From NCBI RefSeq assembly GCF_002001205.1, contig NZ_MUNZ01000085.1, positions 85,151-149,150 on the forward strand: a DNA stretch of 64,000 nt, read 5' to 3'. The stretch comes from Hydrogenophaga sp. A37. GTDB taxonomy: Bacteria; Pseudomonadota; Gammaproteobacteria; Burkholderiales; Burkholderiaceae_C. A model generated the notes under the pieces. The model was not told where the DNA came from, searched no databases, and saw only the letters and a program-made list of their open reading frames with translations. The translations under genes and the position numbers were made by a program. Shown in pieces: positions 8,649-18,232 of the stretch (the first letter of the stretch is position 1; each line of letters starts with the position of its first letter).

Positions 8649-11351
8649 TCATGCGTACAAGGGATTGATCTTGTCGACCTTGATGCCGTACTTCTTGATC
8701 GCCTCGGCCACCTTGGCCATCGGCAGCTTGCCCTCATCGGCCAGCGAGCGCAGGGCGGCGATCACGATGTAATGGCGGTTGATCTCGAAGTGCTCGCGCA
8801 GCTTGCTGCGGAAGTCGCTGCGGCCAAAGCCGTCGGTGCCCAGCACCTTGTACGAACGGCCCTTGGGGATGAACGGACGGATCTGCTCGGCGTAGTTCTT
8901 CATGTAGTCGGTGGAGGCAACCACCGGGCCGGCGTGTTTCTCCAGCTGTTGCGTCACGAAAGGCACACGCTGCTTGTCGGACGGGTGCAGCATGTTGAAG
9001 CGCTCGGCGTCCTGGCCGTCGCGGGTCAGCTCGTTGAAGCTCGGGCAGCTCCACACATCAGCCTGCACGCCCCAGTCGGTGGCCAGCAGCTCTTGGGCAG
9101 CGATGCTCTCGCGCAGGATGGTGCCGGAGCCCAGCAGTTGCACGCGCTGATCGCCCTTGGCGCCCGGCTTGCACAGGTACATGCCCTTGATGATCTGCTC
9201 TTCGGTGCCGGCGGTCAGGCCCGGCATGGCGTAATTTTCGTTCAGCAGGGTCAGGTAGAAATACACGTTGTCCTGTTTCTCCACCATGCGCTTCAAGCCA
9301 TGGTGCAGGATCACGCCGACTTCGTGCGCGAAGGTCGGGTCGTAGCTGATGCAGTTCGGGATCGTGCCGGCCAGGATGTGGCTGTGGCCGTCTTCGTGCT
9401 GCAGGCCTTCACCGTTGAGCGTGGTGCGGCCCGACGTGCCGCCGAGCAGGAAGCCACGCGCCTGCATGTCGCCTGCCGCCCAGGCCAGATCGCCGATGCG
9501 CTGGAAGCCGAACATCGAGTAGTACACGTAGAACGGCACCATGATGCGGTTGCTGGTGCTGTAGCTCGTGGCCGCAGCGATCCAGCTGCTCATGCCGCCG
9601 GCTTCGTTGATGCCCTCTTGCAGGATCTGGCCGGCCTTGTCTTCCTTGTAGTACATGACCTGGTCTTTATCGACCGGGGTGTACTGCTGGCCTGCGGGGT
9701 TGTAGATGCCGATCTGGCGGAACAGGCCTTCCATGCCGAAGGTGCGGGCCTCGTCCACCAGGATGGGCACCACGCGCGGGCCCAGGGCCTGGTCGCGCAG
9801 CAACTGCGTCAGGAAGCGCACATAGGCTTGGGTCGTGGAGATTTCACGGCCTTCGGCGGTGGGCTCCATCACGCTCTTGAAGGTGTCGATCGAGGGCACG
9901 GTGAAGCTCTCGTCGGCCTTGGTGCGGCGGTGCGGCAGGTAGCCACCCAAGGCCTTGCGGCGGGCATGCAGGTACTGCATTTCCGGCGTGTCGTCGGCGG
10001 GCTTGTAGAACGGCAGCTTGGGCAGTTCGCTGTCGGGGATCGGCAGATTGAAGCGGTCGCGGAAGATCTTGATGTCCTCGTCGGTCAGCTTCTTGGTCTG
10101 GTGCACGTTGTTCTTGCCCTCGCCCGACTTGCCCATGCCAAAACCCTTGACGGTCTTGATCAGCAGCACGGTGGGCTGGCCCTTGTGGTTCACCGCCTTG
10201 TGGTACGCGGCATAGACCTTTTGTGGGTCGTGGCCACCGCGGCGCAGGTTCCAGATGTCGTCGTCGCTCAGGTGCGCCACCATCTCCAGCGCCTTGGGGT
10301 CGCGGCCGAAGAAATGCTTGCGCACGTAGGCGCCGTCGTTGGCCTTGAACGCCTGGTAGTCGCCGTCCAGCGTGTCCATCATGATCTTGCGCAGGGCGCC
10401 GTCTTTGTCGCGCGCCAGCAGCGGGTCCCAGTTGGAGCCCCAGAGCAGCTTGATCACGTTCCAGCCGGAGCCGCGGAACTCCCCTTCAAGCTCCTGGATG
10501 ATCTTGCCGTTGCCGCGCACCGGGCCGTCCAGGCGTTGCAGGTTGCAGTTCACCACGAAGATCAGGTTGTCGAGGTTCTCGCGAGCGGCCAGGCTGATGG
10601 CGCCCAGCGACTCGACCTCGTCCATTTCGCCGTCGCCGCAAAACACCCAGACCTTGCGGTTTTCGGTGTTGGCGATGCCGCGGGCGTGCAGGTACTTCAG
10701 GAAGCGTGCCTGGTAGATGGCCATCAGCGGGCCCAGGCCCATGGACACCGTGGGGAACTGCCAGAACTCGGGCATCAGCTTGGGGTGCGGGTAGCTGGAG
10801 AGGCCCTTGCCGTCCACTTCCTGGCGGAAGTTCAGCAGTTGCTCTTCGGTCAGGCGGCCTTCCAGATAGGCGCGGGCGTACACGCCGGGCGACACATGGC
10901 CCTGGATGTAGAGGCAGTCGCCACCGTGGTTTTCACTCTCGGCGTGCCAGAAGTGGTTGAAGCCGGCGCCGAACATATGGGCCAGCGAAGCAAAAGAACC
11001 GATGTGGCCACCGAGATCGCCACCGTCTTCTGGGTTGTGCCGGTTGGCCTTGACGACCATCGCCATGGCGTTCCAGCGCATGTAGGCGCGCAAGCGCTCT
11101 TCGATCTCGATGTTGCCCGGGCAACGGGCTTCTTCGTTGATCTCGATGCTGTTGACGTAGCCGGTGTTGGCCGAGAACGGCATGTCGATGCTGTTCTGGC
11201 GGGCCTCTTCGAGCAACTGCTCCAGCAGGAAGTGCGCGCGCTCCGGCCCCTCCCGCTCAATCACGGCGGCCAGCGCCTCCATCCATTCGCGGGTTTCCTG
11301 GGAATCGGCATCCCCTGTACCACGGCCATTGAGAGCGTCGGACGCTGACAT
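8649..11351 (-). CDS. aceE: Pyruvate dehydrogenase E1 component, homodimeric
   Basis: This 900-residue protein matches the homodimeric E1 family (about 890 residues). Features include GGHIGSFASLAHMFGAGFNHF near residue 110, the thiamine-diphosphate motif with GDGEMDEVES and downstream VVNCNLQRLDGPVRGN, and the C-terminal transketolase-like half (GTSGRTTLNGEGLQHEDGHS). It decarboxylates pyruvate and reductively acetylates the lipoyl groups of aceF. ATG 11351 has AGGAG 6 nt upstream. It is the first gene of aceE-aceF-lpdA and shares an AT-rich divergent intergenic region with the histidine kinase gene at 11545. Confidence 0.98.
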   Translation of the reverse strand: MSASDALNGRGTGDADSQETREWMEALAAVIEREGPERAHFLLEQLLEEARQNSIDMPFSANTGYVNSIEINEEARCPGNIEIEERLRAYMRWNAMAMVVKANRHNPEDGGDLGGHIGSFASLAHMFGAGFNHFWHAESENHGGDCLYIQGHVSPGVYARAYLEGRLTEEQLLNFRQEVDGKGLSSYPHPKLMPEFWQFPTVSMGLGPLMAIYQARFLKYLHARGIANTENRKVWVFCGDGEMDEVESLGAISLAARENLDNLIFVVNCNLQRLDGPVRGNGKIIQELEGEFRGSGWNVIKLLWGSNWDPLLARDKDGALRKIMMDTLDGDYQAFKANDGAYVRKHFFGRDPKALEMVAHLSDDDIWNLRRGGHDPQKVYAAYHKAVNHKGQPTVLLIKTVKGFGMGKSGEGKNNVHQTKKLTDEDIKIFRDRFNLPIPDSELPKLPFYKPADDTPEMQYLHARRKALGGYLPHRRTKADESFTVPSIDTFKSVMEPTAEGREISTTQAYVRFLTQLLRDQALGPRVVPILVDEARTFGMEGLFRQIGIYNPAGQQYTPVDKDQVMYYKEDKAGQILQEGINEAGGMSSWIAAATSYSTSNRIMVPFYVYYSMFGFQRIGDLAWAAGDMQARGFLLGGTSGRTTLNGEGLQHEDGHSHILAGTIPNCISYDPTFAHEVGVILHHGLKRMVEKQDNVYFYLTLLNENYAMPGLTAGTEEQIIKGMYLCKPGAKGDQRVQLLGSGTILRESIAAQELLATDWGVQADVWSCPSFNELTRDGQDAERFNMLHPSDKQRVPFVTQQLEKHAGPVVASTDYMKNYAEQIRPFIPKGRSYKVLGTDGFGRSDFRSKLREHFEINRHYIVIAALRSLADEGKLPMAKVAEAIKKYGIKVDKINPLYA

Positions 11352-11544
11352 GTTTGTCTCCTGTTGGTTTGAAATAAAGCTTACGGCTGCGATCCTGCAG
11401 TGTCACGGATTTTTCCACAGAATTCGTTCAATTTCAATATGTGCTTTCACTTTTTATAATATGAAATTATAAGATATCAAATTTGTAGCACTCCCTGAGG
11501 CATTTCGACACATGCTGGAAAGGGCCCGCACGTAAACTCGACAC
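11352..11544. promoter_or_regulatory. AT-rich divergent promoter region, aceE / histidine kinase
   Basis: This 193-bp gap is much richer in A+T than its surroundings. A plus-strand -10 candidate TATAAT lies at 11455-11460, giving the kinase transcript a leader of about 80 nt, but no good -35 is seen. On the minus strand TTATAAT-like sequence near 11465-11472 could serve aceE. A 10-mer TCGACACATG occurs twice (11505-11514 and 11538-11547), the second holding the kinase start codon. No known operator was recognised. Confidence 0.5.
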
Positions 11545-14034
11545 ATGAAATCTGCCCCCGACAAACAGGTCCTCCAAGCGGGTGATCACACCCCGCTGGA
11601 ATGGTGGAACCGCTGGTGGCGCAAGCTGCCGCCCTCGCGCCAAGACCGTTTTGCGACGCTGGCACCCCTGCTCTCAGTGCTGCTCTTTCTCTCGGCCATT
11701 GCCGTGGCGATCACCTACCTGCGTTATGAAGAACTGGAGCGCGAACAAGAAGCGGTCACCCGCGACGTCGAATACGCGCAACAGCGCCTGCGGTTGCGCC
11801 TGCTGGAACGCCAGGAACAGCTGATGCGACTCGCCCGCGAGGTGGACAACAAGGAAATCAGCGCCGAGGAGTTCGAGTTCCAGGCCGAAACGCTGATCAG
11901 CCAGTTCCCCGAACTGCAGGCAATCAGCTGGGTGGACGCCCGCCGCACTGTCGCGGCCAGCTACACATCCCCCAGTGCCCCGGTGAACCTCACGCGCCTG
12001 AAGGGCGTCACCATGAGCGCGGCTGAAACAGACGGATCGTTCGAGCTGGCTCGTGATCTGCGCCAACCGATCTACTCTCGCCCGCTGGGCAGTGACGCTC
12101 GCCAGTCCTCCCTGATGTTGCAGGTGCCGCTGACTGAACAAGGTCGCTTTGCCGGTACCGTGATGGGTGAGTACTCGATTGATGGCCTCATGCGCTTTGG
12201 CATGCCACCCGAAATCATGGCCCGTTACGCCGTCGCGCTGATGGACGACAGAGGGCAGGTGCTGGCAGGCAGCCTGCAATCGCCGAGCGCCGTGCTGCGC
12301 CTTCTGCCCTGGTCGCCCCAGCCGCTGGAACACGAGGTACCGGTCTCGCCGGTGGGCAACGGTTTGCTGCTGAAAGCGCAGGGCTACCGCACCTCGCAGG
12401 ACATCGTGGGCAGCGGTTTTTTCTGGGTCATCGGTGCACTCTCCGCGCTCACGGTCTGGATGCTGCTCGGCACCTGGCGTCACACCCGCCGCCGGGTCCA
12501 GGCGCAGCAAGCCTTGGTGTCTGAAACCAACTTCCGCCGTGCCATGGAGAACTCCATGCTCACGGGCATGCGCGCGCTGGACATGCAGGGCCGCATCACC
12601 TACGTGAACCCGGCCTTCTGCTCCATGACCGGCTGGACCGAGGCCGAGCTGATGGGCCGCACGGCGCCCTTCCCCTACTGGCCGGAAGACGACCATGACC
12701 AGTTGGCTGCGAGACTGGAAGACGAGCTCAGCGGCCGCTCCACACCCGGCGGTTTCGAGGTGCGCGTTCAGCGGCGCGACGGCAGCATCTTCGACGCCCG
12801 CATGTACGTCTCGCCACTGATCGACCCCAAGGGCCATCAGACCGGCTGGATGACCTCGATGACCGACATCACCGAGCCCAAGCGCATCCGCGAGGAGCTG
12901 TCCGCGTCCTACGAGCGCTTCACCACCGTGCTGGAATCGCTGGACTCGGCGGTCTCGGTCGCACCCCTGGGCAGCGACGAGATGCTGTTTGCCAACAAGA
13001 TGTACCGACTGTGGTTCGGTACCCGTGGGCTCGGCCACCGCCATCTGGTTGATCTCGCTGGCAACCAGCCCACACCCAGTCCCGACAACGGCGACGCAGT
13101 GGACGCCTTCGCCGGCATGCCCACCGACACGCTGACCGACGCGGGCTCGGAAAACGCTGAGGTCTTTGTCGAGGAACTCGACCGCTGGCTGGAGGTGCGC
13201 ACCCGCTACCTGACCTGGGTCGACGGGCGTCTTGCACAGATGGCCATCGCCAGCGACATCACGCCCCGGCGTAACGCCGAAGTCCAGGCAGCTCTGCAGA
13301 ACGAACGGGCCCAGACCGCCAGCCGGCTGATCACCATGGGCGAGATGGCGTCGAGCGTGGCGCACGAACTCAACCAGCCGCTCACCGCCATCAGCAACTA
13401 CTGCAACGGCATGATCTCGCGCCTGAAGGAACAGCGCATCAGCAACGAAGACTTGCTCGGCGCGCTCGACAAGACCGCCCGGCAGGCCCAGCGCGCGGGC
13501 CAGATCATCCAGCGCATCAAGGCCTTCGTGAAGCGCAGCGAGCCCAACCCCATGCCGTCGGACGTGTCCACCATGGTGAGCAACGCGATCGAGCTGGCCG
13601 ACATCGAGCTGCGGCGCCAGCAGGTGCGTTTGTCGCCCTATGTCGCTGCGCGAATGCCCAGCCTGATGGTCGACCCGATCCTGATCGAGCAGGTGCTGAT
13701 CAACCTGCTGAAGAATGCGGGCGAAGCCATCGCGCAGGCTGGACGGCCACCGGGCGAGCGCTACATCGAGTTGCGTGTCGGGCCACGCCGCATTGACGAT
13801 CAGGAAGTGGTCGAGTTCTCGGTGCGCGACTCGGGCAACGGCGTGCCTGACGAAATGATCGAGCGCATCTACGAAGCCTTCTACAGCACCAAGAGCGAAG
13901 GCATGGGCATCGGCCTCAAGCTGTGCCGCAGCATCGTGGAGTCTCACCACGGCAGGATGCAGGTGCAGAACATCTACAATGGCGACGAGGTGGTGGGTTG
14001 CTGCTTCAGTTTCTGGATACCGGTGCAGTCCTGA
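11545..14034 (+). CDS. Membrane PAS-domain sensor histidine kinase, FixL/DctS-like
   Basis: This 829-residue kinase has a first membrane helix at about 38-58, an extracytoplasmic sensor of about 230 residues, and a second helix at about 290-312. A clear PAS domain follows (about 328-445), then a second PAS-like segment (about 455-580), a HisKA domain with phospho-accepting H607 in SSVAHELNQPLTAIS, and an ATPase domain (LINLLKNAGEAI, RDSGNGVP, GMGIGLKLC). The NQPL box and the FixJ-type partner encoded 65 nt downstream place it in the FixL/DctS group. No heme-PAS histidine is evident, so oxygen sensing is not claimed. DctS-like kinases sense C4-dicarboxylates, but the signal here is unknown. 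Confidence 0.92.
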   Translation: MKSAPDKQVLQAGDHTPLEWWNRWWRKLPPSRQDRFATLAPLLSVLLFLSAIAVAITYLRYEELEREQEAVTRDVEYAQQRLRLRLLERQEQLMRLAREVDNKEISAEEFEFQAETLISQFPELQAISWVDARRTVAASYTSPSAPVNLTRLKGVTMSAAETDGSFELARDLRQPIYSRPLGSDARQSSLMLQVPLTEQGRFAGTVMGEYSIDGLMRFGMPPEIMARYAVALMDDRGQVLAGSLQSPSAVLRLLPWSPQPLEHEVPVSPVGNGLLLKAQGYRTSQDIVGSGFFWVIGALSALTVWMLLGTWRHTRRRVQAQQALVSETNFRRAMENSMLTGMRALDMQGRITYVNPAFCSMTGWTEAELMGRTAPFPYWPEDDHDQLAARLEDELSGRSTPGGFEVRVQRRDGSIFDARMYVSPLIDPKGHQTGWMTSMTDITEPKRIREELSASYERFTTVLESLDSAVSVAPLGSDEMLFANKMYRLWFGTRGLGHRHLVDLAGNQPTPSPDNGDAVDAFAGMPTDTLTDAGSENAEVFVEELDRWLEVRTRYLTWVDGRLAQMAIASDITPRRNAEVQAALQNERAQTASRLITMGEMASSVAHELNQPLTAISNYCNGMISRLKEQRISNEDLLGALDKTARQAQRAGQIIQRIKAFVKRSEPNPMPSDVSTMVSNAIELADIELRRQQVRLSPYVAARMPSLMVDPILIEQVLINLLKNAGEAIAQAGRPPGERYIELRVGPRRIDDQEVVEFSVRDSGNGVPDEMIERIYEAFYSTKSEGMGIGLKLCRSIVESHHGRMQVQNIYNGDEVVGCCFSFWIPVQS

Positions 14035-14099
14035 CTGACACCCTCCCTGGAAACCACCGAACCCGCCACAGCGTCGTTGCCTGACACAGAAAGAGCGAG

Positions 14100-14726
14100 A
14101 TGAGTTTGATCCCCAAAAAAGGCACCGTCTATGTCGTCGACGACGACGAGGCCGTTCGAGACTCCCTGCAGTGGCTGCTCGAAGGCAAAGACTACCGGGT
14201 CCGGTGCTTCGAATCCGCAGAGGCCTTTCTCAGCCGCTACGACGCCCGTGAAGTGGCCTGCCTGATCGCCGACATCCGCATGGGTGGCATGACCGGCATG
14301 GAACTGCAGGAAAAACTGATCGAACGCCAATCGCCGCTGCCCATCGTCTTCATCACCGGCCACGGCGATGTGCCGATGGCGGTGGAGTCCATGAAAAAGG
14401 GGGCGCTGGACTTCATCCAGAAGCCGTTCAAGGAAGACCAGCTCGTGGTGCTCGTCGAGCGCATGCTGGAAACCGCCAAGGAAGCCTTCGCCACCCACCA
14501 GCAGGCCGCCAGCCGCGACGCCCTGCTGTCCAAACTGACCGGCCGTGAAGCCCAGGTGCTGGAGCGCATCGTCGCAGGCCGCCTGAACAAGCAGATTGCC
14601 GACGACCTCGGCATCAGCATCAAGACGGTGGAGGCGCACCGCGCCAACATCATGGAAAAACTGGGCGCCAACACCGTGGCCGACCTGCTCAAGATCGCCC
14701 TCGGCCAGACGCCCGCCAAAGCCTGA
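14100..14726 (+). CDS. FixJ/NarL-family response regulator
   Basis: This 208-residue protein has a receiver domain at 1-125 with acidic pocket DDDE, phosphorylated D58 in [16 protein letters not shown] and the lysine of FIQKPFK. A LuxR-type HTH follows at about 143-205 ([22 protein letters not shown], then [15 protein letters not shown]). It would be phosphorylated by the kinase just upstream, which shares its strand. Targets are unknown; nearby candidates are its own operon or the divergent pyruvate dehydrogenase genes. A terminator lies 24 nt downstream. Confidence 0.94.
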   Translation: MSLIPKKGTVYVVDDDEAVRDSLQWLLEGKDYRVRCFESAEAFLSRYDAREVACLIADIRMGGMTGMELQEKLIERQSPLPIVFITGHGDVPMAVESMKKGALDFIQKPFKEDQLVVLVERMLETAKEAFATHQQAASRDALLSKLTGREAQVLERIVAGRLNKQIADDLGISIKTVEAHRANIMEKLGANTVADLLKIALGQTPAKA

Positions 14727-14749
14727 CACTGCCCCACCCCATGCCACAA

Positions 14750-14780
14750 CGCCCGCCCTCACCGGCGGGCGTTTCCATTT
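14750..14780 (+). terminator. Terminator after response regulator gene
   Basis: CGCCCGCC (14750-14757) pairs perfectly with GGCGGGCG (14764-14771) around a CTCACC loop, followed by TTTCCATTT. It ends the kinase-regulator operon and lies only 24 nt before the folD start, so folD must have its own promoter or depend on read-through. Confidence 0.75.
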
Positions 14781-14803
14781 CAACCACTGCACAGACACTC
14801 ACC

Positions 14804-15655
14804 ATGACCGCCCAACTGATCGACGGCAATGCCCTCTCCCGTCAACTGCGCGCCGACGTCGGCGCGCGCGTGACCGCGCTCAAGGCCAAAGGCATCACGC
14901 CAGGCCTGGCGGTGGTTCTGGTGGGCGACAACCAGGCATCGCAGGTCTATGTGCGCAACAAGGTCAAGGCCTGCGAAGACACCGGCATGCACTCGGTGCT
15001 GGAGACCTGGCCAGCCACCATGAGCGAGGCCGAGTTGCTGGCACGGGTGGACGCGTTGAACCACGACACCAGCATCCACGGCATCTTGGTGCAGCTGCCC
15101 CTGCCGGCGCACATCGATGCGCAAAAAGTGATCGAGGCGATCTCACCGGCCAAGGATGTCGACGGCTTTCACATCGCCAGCGCTGGCGCACTCATGACCG
15201 GCCTGCCCGGCTTCTGGCCCTGCACACCCTATGGCTGCATGAAGATGCTGGAGAGCATCGGCTACGAGCTCAAAGGCAAACACGCGGTGGTGATCGGTCG
15301 CAGCAACATCGTGGGCAAACCCATGGCGCTGATGCTGCTGCAGCAGAACGCCACCGTGACCATCTGCCACAGCGGGACCAAGGACCTGAAAGCCATGACG
15401 CTGCAGGCCGACGTGATCGTCGCCGCCGTGGGCAAGCGCAACGTGCTCACGGCCGACATGGTCAAGCCCGGCGCGGTGGTGCTCGACGTGGGCATGAACC
15501 GCAATGAGGAAGGCAAGCTCTGCGGCGACGTGGACTTTGCCGGCGTGAAAGAGGTGGCGAGTTACATCACGCCGGTACCCGGCGGCGTCGGCCCCATGAC
15601 CATCACCATGCTGATGGTGAACACGCTGGAATCGGCCGAGCGTCTGGTCGGCTGA
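14804..15655 (+). CDS. folD: Bifunctional methylenetetrahydrofolate dehydrogenase / methenyl-THF cyclohydrolase
   Basis: The protein has 283 residues from ATG 14804; the in-frame ATG 14741 would lie before the terminator hairpin and is rejected. Motifs include [16 protein letters not shown] with the catalytic lysine, QLPLP, the DVDGFH loop, CTPYGCM, the NADP-binding [14 protein letters not shown], and [14 protein letters not shown]. FolD interconverts one-carbon units between 5,10-methylene-THF and 10-formyl-THF for purine and formyl-Met synthesis. It converges with the membrane-protein gene at 15693. Confidence 0.98.
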   Translation: MTAQLIDGNALSRQLRADVGARVTALKAKGITPGLAVVLVGDNQASQVYVRNKVKACEDTGMHSVLETWPATMSEAELLARVDALNHDTSIHGILVQLPLPAHIDAQKVIEAISPAKDVDGFHIASAGALMTGLPGFWPCTPYGCMKMLESIGYELKGKHAVVIGRSNIVGKPMALMLLQQNATVTICHSGTKDLKAMTLQADVIVAAVGKRNVLTADMVKPGAVVLDVGMNRNEEGKLCGDVDFAGVKEVASYITPVPGGVGPMTITMLMVNTLESAERLVG

Positions 15656-15692
15656 CACGACAGCCCGGAGCACCTGCGTACAGGCTCCCGCG

Positions 15693-17144
15693 TCAGAGCC
15701 CTTTGAGCCGCTCGCAGGGTTGGGGATAGAAACCGAGCAGCGGCGCCGGGCTGGCCGAGGCAGACATCGGCCCCAGCCCCCACTTTTCCATGAAGTCCCA
15801 GTGCTTTTGCTGTCCCATCCAGCCCGCCTGGTAGGCGCGCGCGGGGTCCAACCGCAGGAGTTGCGCATCGGCCAGTGGCACGTTATGACCATTGGCAAGG
15901 TACTGCTCCAGCCAGCACAGCTTGACCGAAGCAAAGTAGCGCCCATGCTGATACGCCCGACGCGTTTCTGGCACGGCGCGGACCACGAAAATCAGCAACA
16001 ACACCAGCATCAGCGGCGCGGCACGCTCCCGGTGACGGAACAGCAGCAGGTGGAGCGCGGCCACGGCCGGAAGCACCAACGCGGTGTACCGGGACGCCGT
16101 CGCCGCTTCCACACCCAGCTGCACCCGCCCGTAGGCGGTGAGCAGCGCAAACACCAGGCTGCATCCCAGCAGGATCACGCACACCTGCCAGAGGCGCTCC
16201 GAAGCCTCATGCCCTGACGGTCCGGACCGAGCGGACAGTGGCCTCAAACCGACCACAAACGCTCCCAGCATCGCCAACAGAAACACCGCGCCCACCGGGT
16301 AAATAAACCAACCCGAAGCGCGCTGGACCATCAGCACAAAGTAGCTCAACATGGCCGCCATGAACGGCAGGTAGTCCAGCGGGTTGGGACGCATGGACTG
16401 GAAGCCCTCGGCGGACACCACGAACCGGTAGTCCACCAAAAAGGCCGCCACCGTGAGAAAGCAGGTGGCCAAGAGCACCAGCGCGTGCCGTCGCCGCGCA
16501 GCAGCTCCGCGCCAGGCCTCCAACAGCAACACCAGCGCCAGCGCCGGCAGCGCCGTCAGACCGAAACCCGTGAAGCCCAGCGCGACCACAAGCGCGGCCA
16601 CCACCGCCGTGCGGGCCCATCCCGGCGTCCAAAGCCAGACGTTGACCAGCAGCATCAGCAGGCACAGCGGAAAGATGCTGTGCGAGGCGTTGGGTGCCAC
16701 CCACAGGGTCTCAAAACCGCTGACGCCCCAAAACGCCAACAGCAACAGCGCATCCCAAATCGACCACGAACCTGGCAGCAGTTGCCGGCGCAGACGCAAG
16801 GCCAACGCACCCGACGCCAGCTGCACGCAAGCGATCCAGAAGCTGTCCAGGCGCACGTTCCAGTCGCTGAGGTGGTAGGCCGGCAAAACCATCGCAAAAC
16901 TCAGTCCCTGACGGTGCGGTCCGTGCTGCCAGACAAACGCCACCGGCACATCACTCCACTGGAAGCCGTTGTACAAGCGTGTGAGCAACGCCCATTGGTC
17001 GGAGAACGGCACATTGACAGAGAGCAGCCAGGTCATGCCCAGGAGGCGCGCGGCGAGCAACACGCCGAGCATCACCAATACCGACGTGATCGCGCGGGGT
17101 GGCAACCCATCCACCCACGCAGACAGTCGCCGAGGCAGGCTCAC
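15693..17144 (-). CDS. Polytopic membrane protein, possible GT-C glycosyltransferase
   Basis: This 483-residue protein has roughly ten hydrophobic helices separated by short loops. After the first helix comes an extracytoplasmic loop with NVPFSDQWALL and an aromatic-rich QHGPHRQG stretch. An acidic residue in the first loop after TM1 is typical of GT-C glycosyltransferases that use lipid-linked sugars, so that fold is a reasonable guess, but I see no conclusive family motif. It is followed on the same strand side by folD in convergent orientation and is preceded by the DUF4149 gene 34 nt upstream. There are no polysaccharide genes nearby. Confidence 0.7.
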   Translation of the reverse strand: MSLPRRLSAWVDGLPPRAITSVLVMLGVLLAARLLGMTWLLSVNVPFSDQWALLTRLYNGFQWSDVPVAFVWQHGPHRQGLSFAMVLPAYHLSDWNVRLDSFWIACVQLASGALALRLRRQLLPGSWSIWDALLLLAFWGVSGFETLWVAPNASHSIFPLCLLMLLVNVWLWTPGWARTAVVAALVVALGFTGFGLTALPALALVLLLEAWRGAAARRRHALVLLATCFLTVAAFLVDYRFVVSAEGFQSMRPNPLDYLPFMAAMLSYFVLMVQRASGWFIYPVGAVFLLAMLGAFVVGLRPLSARSGPSGHEASERLWQVCVILLGCSLVFALLTAYGRVQLGVEAATASRYTALVLPAVAALHLLLFRHRERAAPLMLVLLLIFVVRAVPETRRAYQHGRYFASVKLCWLEQYLANGHNVPLADAQLLRLDPARAYQAGWMGQQKHWDFMEKWGLGPMSASASPAPLLGFYPQPCERLKGL

Positions 17145-17178
17145 GGGGCACCTTTGTCCAGCGGGCGGGCCGGCGAGC

Positions 17179-17652
17179 TCATGGCCTTGTCGGCACCCTC
17201 ACCCGACCGGCGAACCGCCACAACACGGCCCCGGTGCACAGCCATTGGCCCAGCACCATGACGGACCCTAGGCTGTGCCAGAGCCGCAGATTCCCCCCTG
17301 TGGCTCTGGCACTCACGATTTTCGGTGCCACGCCGAGCTCCTGAATCAGGGCCAGCAACATGGCCACGAGCACCAGCCCCAGAGTGATCAACACCGCTTT
17401 CAGAGCCGCCAGCGAATCAGGCGACGCCTGCACGCTCAAGACCGCCCGCTGCCGGCGCAGGATCAGCATCAGCACCACCCCAAGAAACAGGCCCGCCCAG
17501 CACTGCAGGGAAAACAGCTTGGCGGCCACCGGCCCGGCCACCGCAGGGTTGCCCAGGCTCACGAACAGCGTGGGCACAGCCAGAAAACTCAATGCGCTGA
17601 TGCCACCCCACCACAGGGCGGCCACCGTCACCGCCAGGCGCTGCAGGGGCAT
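17179..17652 (-). CDS. DUF4149 domain-containing membrane protein
   Basis: This 157-residue protein has about four membrane helices: an N-terminal VAALWWGGISALSFLAVPTLF helix, FSLQCWAGLFLGVVLMLIL, a third near LVAMLLALIQELG, and a C-terminal helix. The N-terminal W.GG.....F..P signature is that of the DUF4149 family, whose function is unknown. It starts 5 nt after the greA stop and is probably cotranscribed with greA, a pairing I recall as common in Burkholderiales. Confidence 0.8.
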   Translation of the reverse strand: MPLQRLAVTVAALWWGGISALSFLAVPTLFVSLGNPAVAGPVAAKLFSLQCWAGLFLGVVLMLILRRQRAVLSVQASPDSLAALKAVLITLGLVLVAMLLALIQELGVAPKIVSARATGGNLRLWHSLGSVMVLGQWLCTGAVLWRFAGRVRVPTRP

Positions 17653-17657
17653 GGGTT

Positions 17658-18134
17658 TCAGACGTAGCGGACCGCGACGATTTCGAAGCGGCGCGTGCCA
17701 CCGGGCGTTTGCACCACGGCCACGTCGCCCTCTTCCTTGCTGATCAGCGCCCGCGCGATGGGGCTGCTGATGTTCACCAAGCCGAGCTTCAGATCGGCCT
17801 CGTCTTCACCGACGATCTGGTAAGTCACCTGGGTACCCGTGTCTTCATCGGCCAGTTCCACCGTCGCTCCAAACACCACCCGGCCAGCGGCGTCGAGGGT
17901 CGAGGGGTCGATGATCTGAGCCATCGACATCTTGCTATCAATTTCGGCAATGCGGCCTTCGATGAAACCCTGCCGTTCTTTGGCGGCATCGTAGTCGGCG
18001 TTTTCGCTCAAGTCACCCTGTGCACGGGCTTCGGCAATCGCCTGGATCACAGCCGGTCGCTCCACGGTCTTGAGCTTGTGCAACTCGGCCTTGAGCAGTT
18101 CGGCTCCGCGTTTGGTGATGGGAAAGGTGGACAT
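17658..18134 (-). CDS. greA: Transcription elongation factor GreA
   Basis: The 158-residue protein is the normal length for GreA. ATG 18134 has GGAG 7 nt upstream and gives MSTFPITKRGAELLKAEL; a longer frame to 18281 would run through the leader hairpin and is rejected. The N-terminal coiled coil carries the acidic tip around ARAQGDLSENADYDAAKE, and the C-terminal domain includes FGATVELAD and GEDEADLKLGLVNISSPIA. GreA stimulates RNA polymerase to cleave backtracked RNA. The roughly 105-nt leader contains a terminator-like hairpin that may attenuate expression. Confidence 0.98.
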   Translation of the reverse strand: MSTFPITKRGAELLKAELHKLKTVERPAVIQAIAEARAQGDLSENADYDAAKERQGFIEGRIAEIDSKMSMAQIIDPSTLDAAGRVVFGATVELADEDTGTQVTYQIVGEDEADLKLGLVNISSPIARALISKEEGDVAVVQTPGGTRRFEIVAVRYV

Positions 18135-18197
18135 CGGGATCTCCAGATCAGGGACGGGCCCTGGATCCGGACCCGTTGGGCAGCGCTGGCCACCCGG

Positions 18198-18232
18198 AAA
18201 AAGGCAAACCGCCGAACGTTTCCGGTCGGCGG
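18198..18232 (-). terminator. Terminator-like hairpin in the greA leader
   Basis: On the minus strand CCGCCGA pairs with TCGGCGG (18226-18232 with 18209-18215) around a 10-nt loop, followed by TTTGCCTTTTT (18198-18208). A minus -10 candidate CATAAT lies at 18247-18252, so if that promoter is real the hairpin sits at the very start of the greA leader. It may instead simply terminate the hydrolase gene upstream. Confidence 0.6.

Noticed and set aside
8772..11348. An 858-codon plus-strand open frame opposite aceE
   Set aside because: Antisense shadow of a certain gene, with low-complexity His/Val/Ala translation.
11674..13950. A 758-codon minus-strand open frame opposite the histidine kinase gene
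   Set aside because: Antisense shadow; composition typical of reverse frames of GC-rich genes.
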